A stretch of 64,000 bases of DNA from JBBIMS01 sp964531645 (GCA_964531645.1 CAZHEF010000003.1:17676-81675), one strand, 5' to 3'. Counted from the stretch's first letter, positions 32,475 to 41,901 are shown. Made by a program: numbers and translations. The notes: generated from the sequence alone by a model not told the origin.

Positions 32475-34811
32475 ATGAAAAAACTCACTGATTTTATCAT
32501 TAACAACCCCATCAAAATTATTGTTATAATCCTTGCAATTTTCTTTTTCTTTGCCTCCTGGACAAAAAATATAACTATTGATCCTGACATAATGAGGGCT
32601 CTTCCAAAAAGAATTCCTGAAAGAAGATATTTTGACAAAATTACAGACATTTTCCCTGGAAAGGAAGCAATATTTATTGCCCTTAAAATAAAGGAGCCTT
32701 TTTCAATAGAATCAATAAATTCAATTTATTATTTTACAAAGGAACTTGAGGAGATAAAGGGTATATGGAAGGTTTTAAGTCCTACCAATGCTAATAATAT
32801 AAAGGGGACAGAGGAAGGGCTTGAAATTTCTCCCAATCTTTCAGTCCCTATCACAACAAAAGATGAGCTTGATGAATTTAAGGGAAAATTTTTATCTGAT
32901 GAATTGATGTCAGAGCTTCTTCTGAGTAAGGATAAAAGAATATTCTTAATAATGCTAACAATCTCAAAAACTGCAGACTCAAAAAAAGTTACTCAGGAAG
33001 TAATTAAGTCTGCCGAGGAATTTAAAAATAAAAACCAGATAATAGAAGAATTACTATTTGCAGGGAAACCCGTAACCACCTATTTCATTGGAAAGATGAT
33101 CGGTCCAGATATGGGGAAACTCTTTTCCATCGGGATAGTTCTGATCTTTGCTATTTTCTTTCTTTATTTCAGAAGTCTTAGAGGGGTTCTAATTCCCCTT
33201 TTTGTTGTGATATTTTCTGTAACAATTCCAGTTGGAACTCTTCCCCTTCTTGGAATCCCATTCTCCCATACCCTCGAAATTATGCCCATAATTGTAATGA
33301 CAATTGCAGTTGCCTATAGCATCTACTTCCTTACAAGTTATTACCAGAATTCAAAGATAATTACTGAAAAAAGAGACCTTGTCCGATTTGTCATTTTCTC
33401 TCTTTCAACTCCAATTTTAATGTCATCTCTAACAGACATGGCTGGATTCCTCGGTCTTAATGGGTCTGGAGTAGAAAGTTTAAATGAACTTGGAATTTTT
33501 ACAGCTCTTGGAATATTTGCAGGTTTAATTGTTAGCATCCTTTTCATTCCATCTTTTCTTCTCTTTTTGAAAGCTCCTAAAAATGCAAAAACTCTGGGAG
33601 AATGGTCGGAAAGGACAATGGCTTTTATAGGAAGAAAAATTGTTGCGAATAGAACACCAATCCTGATTATTTTTGTAATAATTATAATTTTTATGTTTTA
33701 TGGGATTTCAAAACTTGACTTTGAAACAACGACGATTGGCAATCTCCCCAAAAATCATCCTTTGAGGGAATCTGACAGGATAATAAACACCCAATTTTCA
33801 GGTTCAACAATCTTAGACATTGTAATTGAAGGAAAAGAAGGAAATACTATCAAGGATATTAAAGTCCTCTCTGCTATCCATGATTTAATATCCTACGCTA
33901 AAAGTCTTCCCTGTGTAGGAGGAGCAAGGGGATTCCCAGATGTAGTAGGAAAAATGAACCAGGTTATGCATGGAAATAATAAAAACTATTACAGAATTCC
34001 AGCGAAGGAAGAAATAGAATTTTACTATGAAGATGGGATTGAAAAAGCCGCCAAAATAAATGGGCAAGAACTTGCTTCCCAGCTGATTCAGCTTTATGAG
34101 ATGTCAGCATCTCCTGAAGATTTAGCCTCGATGGTTGACACAGAATACAAAATGACAAAAATATCAATTTTTCTTAAAACCGATAGAAGGACTGTTCTTA
34201 AAGAAACTGAGAGAAAAATAAAGGAATTTGCTAAAAAAAGATTTGAAGATTTACCTGTTGAGATTCAGAGCACTGGAATGGCAAAGCTTTTCATTGCAAT
34301 TAACGACAGGGTTGTTAGGGGTCAATCTCTCAGCATATTGATTGCCTTTTCAATTGTTTTCTTAATAACTTCCATTATGTTCAGATCCGTTATTCTCGGG
34401 CTTTACAGTATCGCACCCCTTTTCTTTTCCATAATTTTCAATTTTGGAATGATGGGACTTCTAAAAATTAAAGTATCCCTTGAAACCATGGTAGTCTCAT
34501 CAATTTCAATAGGAGTAGGGGTTGATTATGCAATTCAGTTTATTTATTCATTGAGGGAAAAAATTAGAACAGGTCTGAAAATGAATGAGGCTATACCTCT
34601 TGTCTTTTCTGAAAGAGGAATTGCTATTTTTTTGAACGCAATAGTTACAGCCATTGGATTTTTCACCCTTTACTTTTCGTCTTTAAGGCAAATCTCCAAT
34701 ATGGGATATTTAATGGCTCAGGCAATGATTACTGCTTGCCTTGGAGCATTAATTATTTTGCCTGTAATATTCTTACAATTCAATATAAGATTTTTAGGGA
34801 GGACACAATGA
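32475..34811 (+). CDS. MMPL/RND-superfamily exporter (lipid or hydrophobe transporter)
   Basis: 778 residues. The first membrane helix is at about 10-30. It has two repeats, each a large periplasmic loop plus a bundle of helices: first bundle about 215-370 (FSIGIVLIFAIFFLYFRSLR and following), second about 615-775. IMPIIVMTIAVAYSIYFLTS and ISIGVGVDYAIQFIYSLREK carry the proton-relay-type Asp/Tyr positions of the family. This resembles HpnN/MmpL-type transporters moving lipids across the inner membrane. With the TetR, LolA-like and barrel genes in tandem it forms an envelope lipid-traffic operon. The stop overlaps the next start (ATGA). Confidence 0.88.
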   Translation: MKKLTDFIINNPIKIIVIILAIFFFFASWTKNITIDPDIMRALPKRIPERRYFDKITDIFPGKEAIFIALKIKEPFSIESINSIYYFTKELEEIKGIWKVLSPTNANNIKGTEEGLEISPNLSVPITTKDELDEFKGKFLSDELMSELLLSKDKRIFLIMLTISKTADSKKVTQEVIKSAEEFKNKNQIIEELLFAGKPVTTYFIGKMIGPDMGKLFSIGIVLIFAIFFLYFRSLRGVLIPLFVVIFSVTIPVGTLPLLGIPFSHTLEIMPIIVMTIAVAYSIYFLTSYYQNSKIITEKRDLVRFVIFSLSTPILMSSLTDMAGFLGLNGSGVESLNELGIFTALGIFAGLIVSILFIPSFLLFLKAPKNAKTLGEWSERTMAFIGRKIVANRTPILIIFVIIIIFMFYGISKLDFETTTIGNLPKNHPLRESDRIINTQFSGSTILDIVIEGKEGNTIKDIKVLSAIHDLISYAKSLPCVGGARGFPDVVGKMNQVMHGNNKNYYRIPAKEEIEFYYEDGIEKAAKINGQELASQLIQLYEMSASPEDLASMVDTEYKMTKISIFLKTDRRTVLKETERKIKEFAKKRFEDLPVEIQSTGMAKLFIAINDRVVRGQSLSILIAFSIVFLITSIMFRSVILGLYSIAPLFFSIIFNFGMMGLLKIKVSLETMVVSSISIGVGVDYAIQFIYSLREKIRTGLKMNEAIPLVFSERGIAIFLNAIVTAIGFFTLYFSSLRQISNMGYLMAQAMITACLGALIILPVIFLQFNIRFLGRTQ

Positions 34812-35593
34812 AAAAATTTTTGTTAATTATTTTTTTCTTAGTAATTTTCAGTCTGTCTAATGTATATCCCCAGAGCGGAAGAGAGATAATGGAAAAAGTT
34901 ATAAACAAGGAAACCTGGAATGATATGACTGCAGATCTTTCCTTAACGATAATTGATTCAAGAGGAGGTAAAAGGGAAAGGGAGATAAAATCCTACATGA
35001 AAAAATACAATAAGGACGAGACAAAGATGCTAATGTTCTTTTTAAAGCCTGCAGATGTGAAAGGAACTTCATTTTTAATAGTTGAGCACAAAGATAGGGA
35101 CGATGACAGATACCTTTACATTCCCGCTCTTAGAAGAGTGAAAAGAATACTTTCTTCAGGGAAAGGCGGTTCCTTCATGGCTTCTGATTTTTCCTATTAT
35201 GATATTGGCAAGCCAGAGTTAGAGGATTTTAAATACAACTTAATTGGAGATGAGAAAATTGTAGGAGTTGATTGTTATGTTATAGAATGCCTTCCAGTAT
35301 CACCGCACATTGAAAAAGACACAGGTTATTCCAAAATTGTCCGATGGGTAAGAAAGGATAATTATATGATTTTAAAATCAGACTACTATTCAAGGGATGG
35401 TAAAAAATTCAAAGTTCTTGATGTAGAAAAGATTGAGGAGATTGAAAAAGTTCTTTTCTCAACAGTTACGACAATGAGAGATATTATATCCAATAGAACG
35501 AGCAAAATGGAATTCAAGAACATAAAAGTAAATACAGGGCTTAAAGATTCTCTATTTTCGGAAACCTCTATGGACAAAATAGTAATTGAATAG
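34808..35593 (+). CDS. LolA-like outer-membrane lipoprotein-sorting protein
   Basis: 261 residues from the ATG at 34808, which overlaps the MMPL stop. Signal peptide 1-21 (KKFLLIIFFLVIFSLSNVYP). The mature part is a half-barrel of strands with SLTIIDSRGGKREREIKSYM, MLMFFLKPADVKGTSFLIVE and DRYLYIPALRRVKRI, features of the LolA/DUF4292-like fold that binds acyl chains. In this family the protein often follows an MMPL exporter. I infer it carries a lipid across the periplasm from the exporter to the outer membrane. Confidence 0.85.
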   Translation: MKKFLLIIFFLVIFSLSNVYPQSGREIMEKVINKETWNDMTADLSLTIIDSRGGKREREIKSYMKKYNKDETKMLMFFLKPADVKGTSFLIVEHKDRDDDRYLYIPALRRVKRILSSGKGGSFMASDFSYYDIGKPELEDFKYNLIGDEKIVGVDCYVIECLPVSPHIEKDTGYSKIVRWVRKDNYMILKSDYYSRDGKKFKVLDVEKIEEIEKVLFSTVTTMRDIISNRTSKMEFKNIKVNTGLKDSLFSETSMDKIVIE

Positions 35594-35607
35594 GAATAGG
35601 TTTTGCC

Positions 35608-36828
35608 ATGAGAAAATTAAAAATCTCCCTTCTTTTTAGCTTGCTTTTCAACCTAAATCTATTTGCTCAGCCTGATATTTCAGGTTACATCAAATTTCTT
35701 AGCTACATAAATATCTCTGGAGGAAACAAATATTTCTTTGAAAGAAATGGAACAAGGCTTCAGCTTAAGTTCTCTGCATCATCGGGAATCGCATCTTTCC
35801 TCTCTACCATAAACATCGATGCCTATAAAGGAAGGAAAGAAGATATTTTATTAAATCCTGTGGAATTCTATATTGACCTCAACCTTAATCTTCTTAAACT
35901 GAGAATTGGAAGGCAGTTCATATTCTGGGGTAAAAATGAATGGAATTCTCCAACAGATGTTATAATTCCCTGGGACTACGAAAACATATCATCGGAAATT
36001 GATGATTACAGAATCCCCCTGACAATGATTCAGGGAATAGCTGAATTTAAAGGAATAAAAATTCAGGGAGTTTTTAATCCAATTTTCACTCCAAATAGAC
36101 TTTCATTTCAATCCACGCCATTCATCCAGTTTGAAAAGGAGGAATTACCTGAGAAGAAAATTTCGAATTCTGAATTTGGAGGAAAGCTATCTTTTAACAT
36201 AAAAGGGTGGGATTTCTCTTTCACTTCCTTGAATGGATTTGACAAATTTCCATCAGTCTATTTCTCCTTTGACCCAATACATAAAATTTTAAAAGCCACT
36301 CCAAAGTATGAAAGATTCAAAATGTCTGGGTTTGATTTGGAAAAAATGTGGGGAAGCTATGGACTGAAAGGAGAATTCTCTTATAATCAGACTGAAGACA
36401 AGGATGGAAAAAATATCTTCATAAAAAATCCTCATTTAAAATTTCTTTTTGGCTTCGACTGGCTACCAACAGAAAAACTGAATTTACAGATTCAGTATTT
36501 AAGAGAGGAATTAATGAAACTAAACATTGAAGAGGAAAAAATTGGATGGTTAAAAATTGGAGCTCCACCAAAAATCCCTGAAAAAACAACAGATTATGGA
36601 GTTGTCATCGCAAGATGGAATCCATCGGATTATTCATCCCTTCAGCTCGTAAATGTGAGGAATCTAAAAAGTAAAGACTGGCTTGGACTCCTTTTAGGAA
36701 CCTACGAGATACAGGATGCACTCAAATTTATCGGTGGCTTTGTTCTCTTCCAGGGGAAAAAAGGAACAACCTTCGGAAACCTGAAAGAATCCTCAAGATT
36801 CTTCTTAGAGCTCAAATATTCTTTCTGA
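35608..36828 (+). CDS. DUF1302-like outer-membrane barrel protein
   Basis: 406 residues with signal peptide 1-20 (ISLLFSLLFNLNLFAQ). Many short amphipathic strands are present, including LRIGRQFIFWGKNEWNSPTD, a segment typical of DUF1302/DUF1302-like barrels found with MMPL exporters. The last residues (FFLELKYSF) end in phenylalanine as in outer-membrane barrels. It follows the LolA-like gene by 14 bases, completing a TetR-exporter-carrier-barrel series. No terminator was recognised after it. Confidence 0.75.
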   Translation: MRKLKISLLFSLLFNLNLFAQPDISGYIKFLSYINISGGNKYFFERNGTRLQLKFSASSGIASFLSTINIDAYKGRKEDILLNPVEFYIDLNLNLLKLRIGRQFIFWGKNEWNSPTDVIIPWDYENISSEIDDYRIPLTMIQGIAEFKGIKIQGVFNPIFTPNRLSFQSTPFIQFEKEELPEKKISNSEFGGKLSFNIKGWDFSFTSLNGFDKFPSVYFSFDPIHKILKATPKYERFKMSGFDLEKMWGSYGLKGEFSYNQTEDKDGKNIFIKNPHLKFLFGFDWLPTEKLNLQIQYLREELMKLNIEEEKIGWLKIGAPPKIPEKTTDYGVVIARWNPSDYSSLQLVNVRNLKSKDWLGLLLGTYEIQDALKFIGGFVLFQGKKGTTFGNLKESSRFFLELKYSF

Positions 36829-36902
36829 AAAATAGACTTATCCAATCTCGTCAGTTTGACAGGGGGAGTTCAATTATTAAAATGAAAAATGGAGGTGAAG
36901 CA

Positions 36903-37523
36903 ATGAAGCAAGCAAAACTTGATTTGACAAAGGGATATAAAACTTACTATACTGCTAAAACCACGCCTGAAATAATTGAGATTGAGGAAGGGAAATTCTT
37001 AACAATAGAAGGGAAAGGGGCTCCGGGTGGTGATGAATTTCAAGCCAAAGTTTCTGCTCTATACTCTCTGGCTTACGAGGTCAAAATGCTAATGAAGATA
37101 GAAGGAAAAGATTTTACAGTTGCAAAATTAGAAAGCCAGTGGTGGGTGGATTCCGAGAAGCCATACACAGAAGTTCCTCGTGAAGAATGGCGATGGAAAC
37201 TTTTAATTCGCCAACCGGAATTTTTAACTTCTGAAATTGTTGGAAAAGCAAAACAGGAAGTAATAAAAAACAAGAAGGTAGAACTGGCAAACGAGGTTAA
37301 GTTTGAGAAGATGAGAGAAGGTAAATGTGTTCAGATATTACATATTGGTCCTTATTCTACTTAGCCTGAATCAATAGCAAATATGAGAAAGCTGATGGAA
37401 GAAAAGGAACTTGTTGAGAATGGGCGTCATCACGAAATATATCTTGTTGGTCCTGGTCGAGCAGGCAAAGTCTCACCCGATAAATTTAAGACGATATTGA
37501 GACAGCCTGTTAAAAAAAGATAA
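36903..37523 (+). pseudogene. GyrI-like small-molecule-binding protein, interrupted by one amber codon
   Basis: The start is the ATG at 36903 behind GGAGGTGAAG. The frame reads GYKTYYTAKTTPEIIEIEEG, FLTIEGKGAPGGDEFQAKVS and CVQILHIGPYST, meets TAG at 37362-37364, then continues in the same frame with PESIANMRKLMEEKELVENG, RHHEIYLVGPGR and TILRQPVKKR to a TAA at 37521. Relatives have a glutamate where the TAG lies, so a single GAG to TAG change is enough. GyrI-like/SOUL-like domains bind small hydrophobic ligands and often act as effector domains. Full length would be about 206 residues. Confidence 0.8.
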
Positions 37524-37532
37524 TAAAATCTT

Positions 37533-38225
37533 ATGGAGAAAGAAATTAGGAAAATTCTAACGAAATTGAAATCTCTTCATAATCCCAGAGCAGTAGAAGG
37601 AATGGCGAGATTTGGAATAAAATCAAATAATAGTTTTGGAGTTTCAATCCCTGAGCTCAGAAAAATTGCAAAAGAAACAGGGAAGAATCACAATCTTGCC
37701 CTTGAATTATGGAAGCTAAATATACATGAAACTCGAATACTTGCTTCAATGATTGACATTCCTGATAATGTTGCTGAAGAACAAATGGAAGATTGGGTAA
37801 AGGATTTTGACTCATGGGATGTCTGTGACCAGGTGTGCCAGAATTTATTTGTCTATACTAAATTTGCCTACCAAAAAGCCATAGAATGGTCAGAGAGAGA
37901 TGGAGAATTCACAAAGAGAGCAGGTTTTGTTCTAATGGCTTGCCTTGCTGTTAAAGATAAAAAGGCAGAGGATGAAAAATTTGAAAGATTTTTTCCAATT
38001 ATAAAAAAAGAATCTATTGATGATAGAAATTTTGTTAAAAAGGCTGTTAACTGGGCATTGAGGCAAATCGGGAAAAGAAATACTATATTGAACAAAAAAG
38101 CAATTGAACTCGCAAAAGAAATCAAGAAGATTAATTCAAAAAGTGCCCGATGGATTGCTTCAGATGCAATCAGAGAACTGAAAAGTAAAGCGGTTCAGGA
38201 AAGATTGAAAGAAAAGGGTAAATAA
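37533..38225 (+). CDS. AlkD-like DNA alkylation repair protein (HEAT repeat)
   Basis: 230 residues. An all-helical HEAT-like protein: MARFGIKSNNSFGVSIPELR, ALELWKLNIHETRILASMID, DFDSWDVCDQVCQNLFVYTK, FTKRAGFVLMACLAVKDKK and NFVKKAVNWALRQIGKRN match the AlkD/DNA_alkylation domain. Characterised AlkD enzymes remove bulky or cationic alkylpurines without base flipping. DSWDVCDQV carries the conserved Trp/Asp region. It follows the broken GyrI-like gene by 9 bases and precedes the radical SAM gene. Confidence 0.88.
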   Translation: MEKEIRKILTKLKSLHNPRAVEGMARFGIKSNNSFGVSIPELRKIAKETGKNHNLALELWKLNIHETRILASMIDIPDNVAEEQMEDWVKDFDSWDVCDQVCQNLFVYTKFAYQKAIEWSERDGEFTKRAGFVLMACLAVKDKKAEDEKFERFFPIIKKESIDDRNFVKKAVNWALRQIGKRNTILNKKAIELAKEIKKINSKSARWIASDAIRELKSKAVQERLKEKGK

Positions 38226-38279
38226 CACGAAATACAGAAAAATTAAGCTATTTAAAAAATTTTCTCCTATTGGTCGCAA

Positions 38280-39194
38280 ATGTTCTTTGATTTGTCCATT
38301 AAAAAAGTGATAAACGAAATAAAAGCAAAATCAATTTTAAACAAGCACAAAAAACGGGATGACTGGTTTTTAGATAATTACACAGTCAATCCTTATTCTG
38401 GTTGTTCTTTCAATTGTATTTATTGCTATATCAGAGGAAGTAAGTATGGGGAGAATATGGCAAAAACACTTTCGGTAAAGACAAATGCCCCTGAACTTTT
38501 GGAAAAGCAGCTTTCAAGGAGAGTAAAAAGAGGAGAGTATGGTATTATAGTGCTTTCATCTTCAACAGAACCATACATGCAGATTGAAGAAAAATTGAAA
38601 CTTACAAGAAGATTACTTGAGATAATCTTGAAGTATAAATTTCCTGTTGAAATTGCAACGAAATCAAAACTTGTCCTGAGAGATTTAGATTTATTGAAAG
38701 AGATTGATAAGAATGCAATTTTGCCTGATGATTTGAAATCAAAGCTAAAACACAGAACAATTATTTCTTTTTCCATCTCAACTTCGGACAACAAATTAGC
38801 GAAAACTCTTGAACCAGGTGCACCTGGACCTATAGAGAGATTGGAGACAATGAGAAGATGTAAAGAGAAAGGATTTTTTACAGGTGTATGTTTTATTCCA
38901 GTATTGCCATTTTTATCAGATTCTGAAGAGCAACTTGAGGAAACGATAAAAACTGTGAAGGAATATGGAGCAGATTTTATTTTTATTGGTGGATTAACAT
39001 TGTTCGGGAAAGAACCGATTGATTCAAAAACTCTTTACTATAAGTTTCTTGAGAAAAATTATCCTGCGCTTCTGCCAAGATATAAGAATCTTTATAGAAT
39101 TTTCTTCTCTCCTTCAAAGGAGTACTGGAAGGGAATTGAAAATAGGTCAAGGAGATTGTGCGAAAAATATCGAATTAAAAACAGCATTGTTTAA
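38280..39194 (+). CDS. SPL-type radical SAM protein
   Basis: 304 residues. The [4Fe-4S] cluster motif CxxxCxxC is C42, C46 and C49 (YSGCSFNCIYCYIRGS). ISFSISTSDNKLAKTLEPGA and GVCFIPVLPFLSDSEEQLEE are SAM-barrel strands. The pattern matches the spore-photoproduct-lyase-related group (Rv2578c-like), most of which have no proven substrate. The family includes a DNA-repair enzyme and the gene next door is AlkD-like, so a nucleic-acid role is possible but not shown. It starts at an ATG and runs on the same strand as its neighbours. Confidence 0.85.
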   Translation: MFFDLSIKKVINEIKAKSILNKHKKRDDWFLDNYTVNPYSGCSFNCIYCYIRGSKYGENMAKTLSVKTNAPELLEKQLSRRVKRGEYGIIVLSSSTEPYMQIEEKLKLTRRLLEIILKYKFPVEIATKSKLVLRDLDLLKEIDKNAILPDDLKSKLKHRTIISFSISTSDNKLAKTLEPGAPGPIERLETMRRCKEKGFFTGVCFIPVLPFLSDSEEQLEETIKTVKEYGADFIFIGGLTLFGKEPIDSKTLYYKFLEKNYPALLPRYKNLYRIFFSPSKEYWKGIENRSRRLCEKYRIKNSIV

Positions 39195-39232
39195 AAATTC
39201 AAATAAAAAATCTTCAAAAAGGAGGTTCGTAA

Positions 39233-39736
39233 ATGAAAGTACTTATTAAATCCTTTATTTTTCTAATAATTTTTTCTATATTACATTTTGGATACGATAT
39301 AACCCATTGGGCATTTCTGAAACCCTTTTGCGGGATTGACGAATCTGTTTTTCAGCATTTAAAAATGGCTTTCTGGGCTTACTTTTTAACAAGTTGGATT
39401 GATTTCCTCGTAATGCGGAAGAAAAGCTTCTTCTGGTATTCAAGATTTCTATCCACAACAGTAGTGCCATGGTTCATTTTCCTGGTATGGTATTTAGTGC
39501 CTGCTTTCTTTGGAAAATTGACATCTTCAACATTAGATTTATTATGGGCTATTTTTAGCTCCTATATTTCTGCGATTATGGCTGGAATAGTGGAAAAAAA
39601 TGTCGAAAGGGTTTCAGGAAATTTAAGCTTCAAAATTATCATAATTTCTCTATTCATAATCTCTGCTTTACTATATATCTTCTTCACCTACAAGCTCCCA
39701 TGGATAGATTTATTTGTAAATCCAGAAATTTTGTAA
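39233..39736 (+). CDS. Small multi-helix membrane protein (DUF6512-like)
   Basis: 167 residues with about five membrane segments: FIFLIIFSILHFGYDITHWA, MAFWAYFLTSWIDFLV, VVPWFIFLVWYLVPAFFG, LLWAIFSSYISAIMAGIVE and IIIISLFIISALLYIFFTY. HFGYDITHW and ESVFQHLKM, with repeated histidines near membrane edges, match a small uncharacterised membrane family (DUF6512, recognised by memory only). A GGAGG site lies just upstream of the start. Function unknown. Confidence 0.7.
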   Translation: MKVLIKSFIFLIIFSILHFGYDITHWAFLKPFCGIDESVFQHLKMAFWAYFLTSWIDFLVMRKKSFFWYSRFLSTTVVPWFIFLVWYLVPAFFGKLTSSTLDLLWAIFSSYISAIMAGIVEKNVERVSGNLSFKIIIISLFIISALLYIFFTYKLPWIDLFVNPEIL

Positions 39737-39892
39737 AGGAATATAGCGGATTCCCCTCATTGACTGTCAACTCTAAAAACAATAAAATTAGAAATGAAGC
39801 GTGGAAAATCAAAGTGTTAATTAAAAAAATGGTATCTTTAATAGAAATCATTTCCTGTTTGTGTTCCTGCGATATAAGGGTTTTAAATTAAT

Positions 39893-40834
39893 ATGATTGT
39901 AAGCCCAACTATTGTTCTAATCCTTTTCCTCTCCTCTGTTGCATTTGCAATTACTCTATTTCTTGGAATCTATGTCCTTAAGACAAATCCAGGAAATGTT
40001 GTTAACCGCTTATACTTTCTCATCACACTTTTTCTTCTTCCATGGTGTCTCGGAGAAATGTTCATGATTACTGCTCTTGATAATGAATTTGAAATATATT
40101 ATCAGCCTGTATTCGAACTCAACAATAAAAATGTTTTATGGGTTGAGGCTATTCTACGATGGCATCGTCCCGAAAGAGGAATTATCAGCGCCGAGACATT
40201 TATGTCCGTTGCAGAGCAGAGCGGTTTGAGCATTCCCATTGGCGAATGGATGCTTCAAACTGCCTGTAGAGATATGAGGGGGTGGAAGAATTCTGGATTT
40301 TCATATATTCCTTTGGCTGTGAGTATCCCATCAAAACAATTCATGCAACCTAACTTTGTTGAAAATGTTGAAAAGACCTTGAATGAAAAAGATCTTGAAC
40401 CACGAAATTTGAAAATTGAAATAAATGAAAGCATGGTTACATCGAACATAGACAGATCCGTTGATTTCATCAATAGTCTGCACAAGCTTGACGTCCAATT
40501 TGTCCTTTCTGAATTTGGCACAGGCTACTCTTCTCTTATTTGGTTCAAACTTCTCCCTATTAAAATAATCAAACTATCTCCTCTTTTCATTAAAAACATC
40601 CAATCCGATCCCTACGATATAACCATAGTTAAATCTATAATAATGATGGCAAACACTCTGGGCATTCAGGTGGTTGCAGAAGGTATTGAAAATAAAGAAC
40701 AACTTGACTTTCTTAAATCTCTGGAGGAGGGAACAATCCCGCCTATAAAATGCGATGGTGTCCAGGGTCATTTTCTTTGCGAACCAATGAAATCGGAGGA
40801 TATTCTTAGATTTCTTCTAAGGCATTCCAGCTAA
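39893..40834 (+). CDS. EAL-domain protein with degenerate catalytic motifs
   Basis: 313 residues. Two membrane helices (about 7-30 and 38-60) are joined directly to an EAL domain that starts at EIYYQPVFELNN (residue 67), with no GGDEF or PAS in between. The signature is EAI (85-87). Key positions for c-di-GMP hydrolysis are altered: the DDFGTG metal-binding pair reads S206-E207 (LSEFGTGYSSL), the KxD lysine/aspartate region reads IKLSPLF with Ser229 for Asp, and the NLS-type asparagine is absent (LAVSIPSKQ). VVAEGIE is kept. It is probably a c-di-GMP-binding or dead sensor rather than a phosphodiesterase. Confidence 0.75.
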   Translation: MIVSPTIVLILFLSSVAFAITLFLGIYVLKTNPGNVVNRLYFLITLFLLPWCLGEMFMITALDNEFEIYYQPVFELNNKNVLWVEAILRWHRPERGIISAETFMSVAEQSGLSIPIGEWMLQTACRDMRGWKNSGFSYIPLAVSIPSKQFMQPNFVENVEKTLNEKDLEPRNLKIEINESMVTSNIDRSVDFINSLHKLDVQFVLSEFGTGYSSLIWFKLLPIKIIKLSPLFIKNIQSDPYDITIVKSIIMMANTLGIQVVAEGIENKEQLDFLKSLEEGTIPPIKCDGVQGHFLCEPMKSEDILRFLLRHSS

Positions 40835-40872
40835 AAATTAAAAGCCACCTGGATGGATTAAAAATTTTTTAA

Positions 40873-41325
40873 CTATTCAAGAAAAATTTTATTTATTGAT
40901 GTGAAATTGAGGGAAAGGGATTCCAAGAATTTTTTCATTCTGAAATAATGCTTGAGAATTCTCCTGTGGTCAAAGGCAAGCTCTTCTGGAAGACTATCTT
41001 CTTTAAAAATTCCAATTTCCTTTGCATCATCTTTTGCAATGGCTTCACCTTTCCCCTTTGCAACAAATACAATTGAAATTGTGTGTCCCCTCGGGTCCCT
41101 CCAGCTCTCGGAATAAGTGTGCAACTGGCCCATTAACTCAATATCAAGATTTGTCTCTTCTTTTGCCTCCCTTATTGCAGACTCTTCGGCAGACTCTCCA
41201 TATTCGATAAAGCCTCCAGGGATAGCCCATCCGTAGGGTGGATTTTTTCTTTTAATCAAAATAATGGAATCCTCGTCAGGAGATTCAATTATAATATCAA
41301 CAGCAATGGAAGGCTTTTTATGCAT
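40873..41325 (-). CDS. Nudix hydrolase
   Basis: 150 residues. The Nudix box runs from G38 to L60: GFIEYGE, seven residues, REAKEET, with the usual Gly near the end replaced by N59. Everything needed for metal binding (R52, E53, E56, E57) is present. AIPGGF precedes it. The protein probably hydrolyses a nucleoside diphosphate derivative; ADP-ribose or 8-oxo-dGTP-type substrates are the usual guesses and cannot be separated here. It stands alone, convergent with the EAL gene, and its start is overlapped by the tail of the RND relic. Confidence 0.87.
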   Translation of the reverse strand: MHKKPSIAVDIIIESPDEDSIILIKRKNPPYGWAIPGGFIEYGESAEESAIREAKEETNLDIELMGQLHTYSESWRDPRGHTISIVFVAKGKGEAIAKDDAKEIGIFKEDSLPEELAFDHRRILKHYFRMKKFLESLSLNFTSINKIFLE

Positions 41326-41649
41326 AGATTACTATAAAATTTTCCTTGATAAAATTCAAATTTTTATTTCTCTTTGCGTCTATTTTATAAATCCATCTTT
41401 TTACAAATAACAACTCATAAATAGTTGGTAATACAATCAAAGTCAGAATTGTGGAAGTAAGAAGTCCTCCGAATACTACAACCGCAAGGGTTTTTGAATT
41501 TCAGAGCCAGGATCAGGAGCAATTAGCATTGAAATCAGACTAAAAGTAGTTGTGAAAGCAGTCATTAAAACAAGCTTCAGCCTGATCTCACCTCCTTTAA
41601 AAATTGCTTCCTTCAAAGGAAGCCCTCCTTTTTCAAGATGCTGGATGTT
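41318..41649 (-). pseudogene. Relic of an RND efflux pump (CzcA/AcrB-type) C-terminus
   Basis: Minus-strand reading gives NIQHLEKGGLPLKEAIFKGG, EIRLKLVLMTAFTTTF, LIAPDPGSEIQKPL, then after a one-base shift in the CCGCAAGGG stretch (41482-41490) AVVVFGGLLTSTILTLIVLP and TIYELLFVKRW. This is the last membrane region of heavy-metal/multidrug RND pumps, where the intact form reads GSEIQRPLAVVV. The frame is preceded by a TGA at 41652-41650 and no more of the pump is visible. The rest of the intergenic region to 41901 is AT-rich with one purine-rich stretch. Confidence 0.75.
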
Positions 41650-41718
41650 TCAAATTTTACTACCTAAAATTCGAAATCAAAATTTTGACTTTGATTTTTA
41701 TTCTTAGTATTATAATTG

Positions 41719-41826
41719 TGAATGAAGAGAGAAAGGCAGGAGATGCAAGATAACAAGAAAAACGAGACCAGCAAGAAAAGCATGAGAATAGAAAGGAAAA
41801 TACCAGAAAAGCAAAAGGGCGAGAAA
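41719..41826 (+). repeat. Purine-rich dispersed intergenic stretch, copy 3
   Basis: About 100 bases almost free of pyrimidines on this strand, with AAGAAAAACGAGACCAGCAA and AAAAGGGCGAGAAAAC. It resembles copies 1 and 2 in words such as GGGCGAGA and GCAAGAAAAG but does not align end to end. Confidence 0.4.
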
Positions 41827-41901
41827 ACTTATTTTAGAAAAGCTAAAATTGGCATTTAATGAAAACCTTATCATTATAAATTTTATTAAGGAGGATAAAG
41901 G

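Noticed and set aside
12410..37364. TAG reassigned as a sense codon
   Set aside because: The in-frame TAGs replace different residues (Tyr and Glu), and TAG is used as a normal stop in the PHP-glycosyltransferase, phoR and arsC genes.
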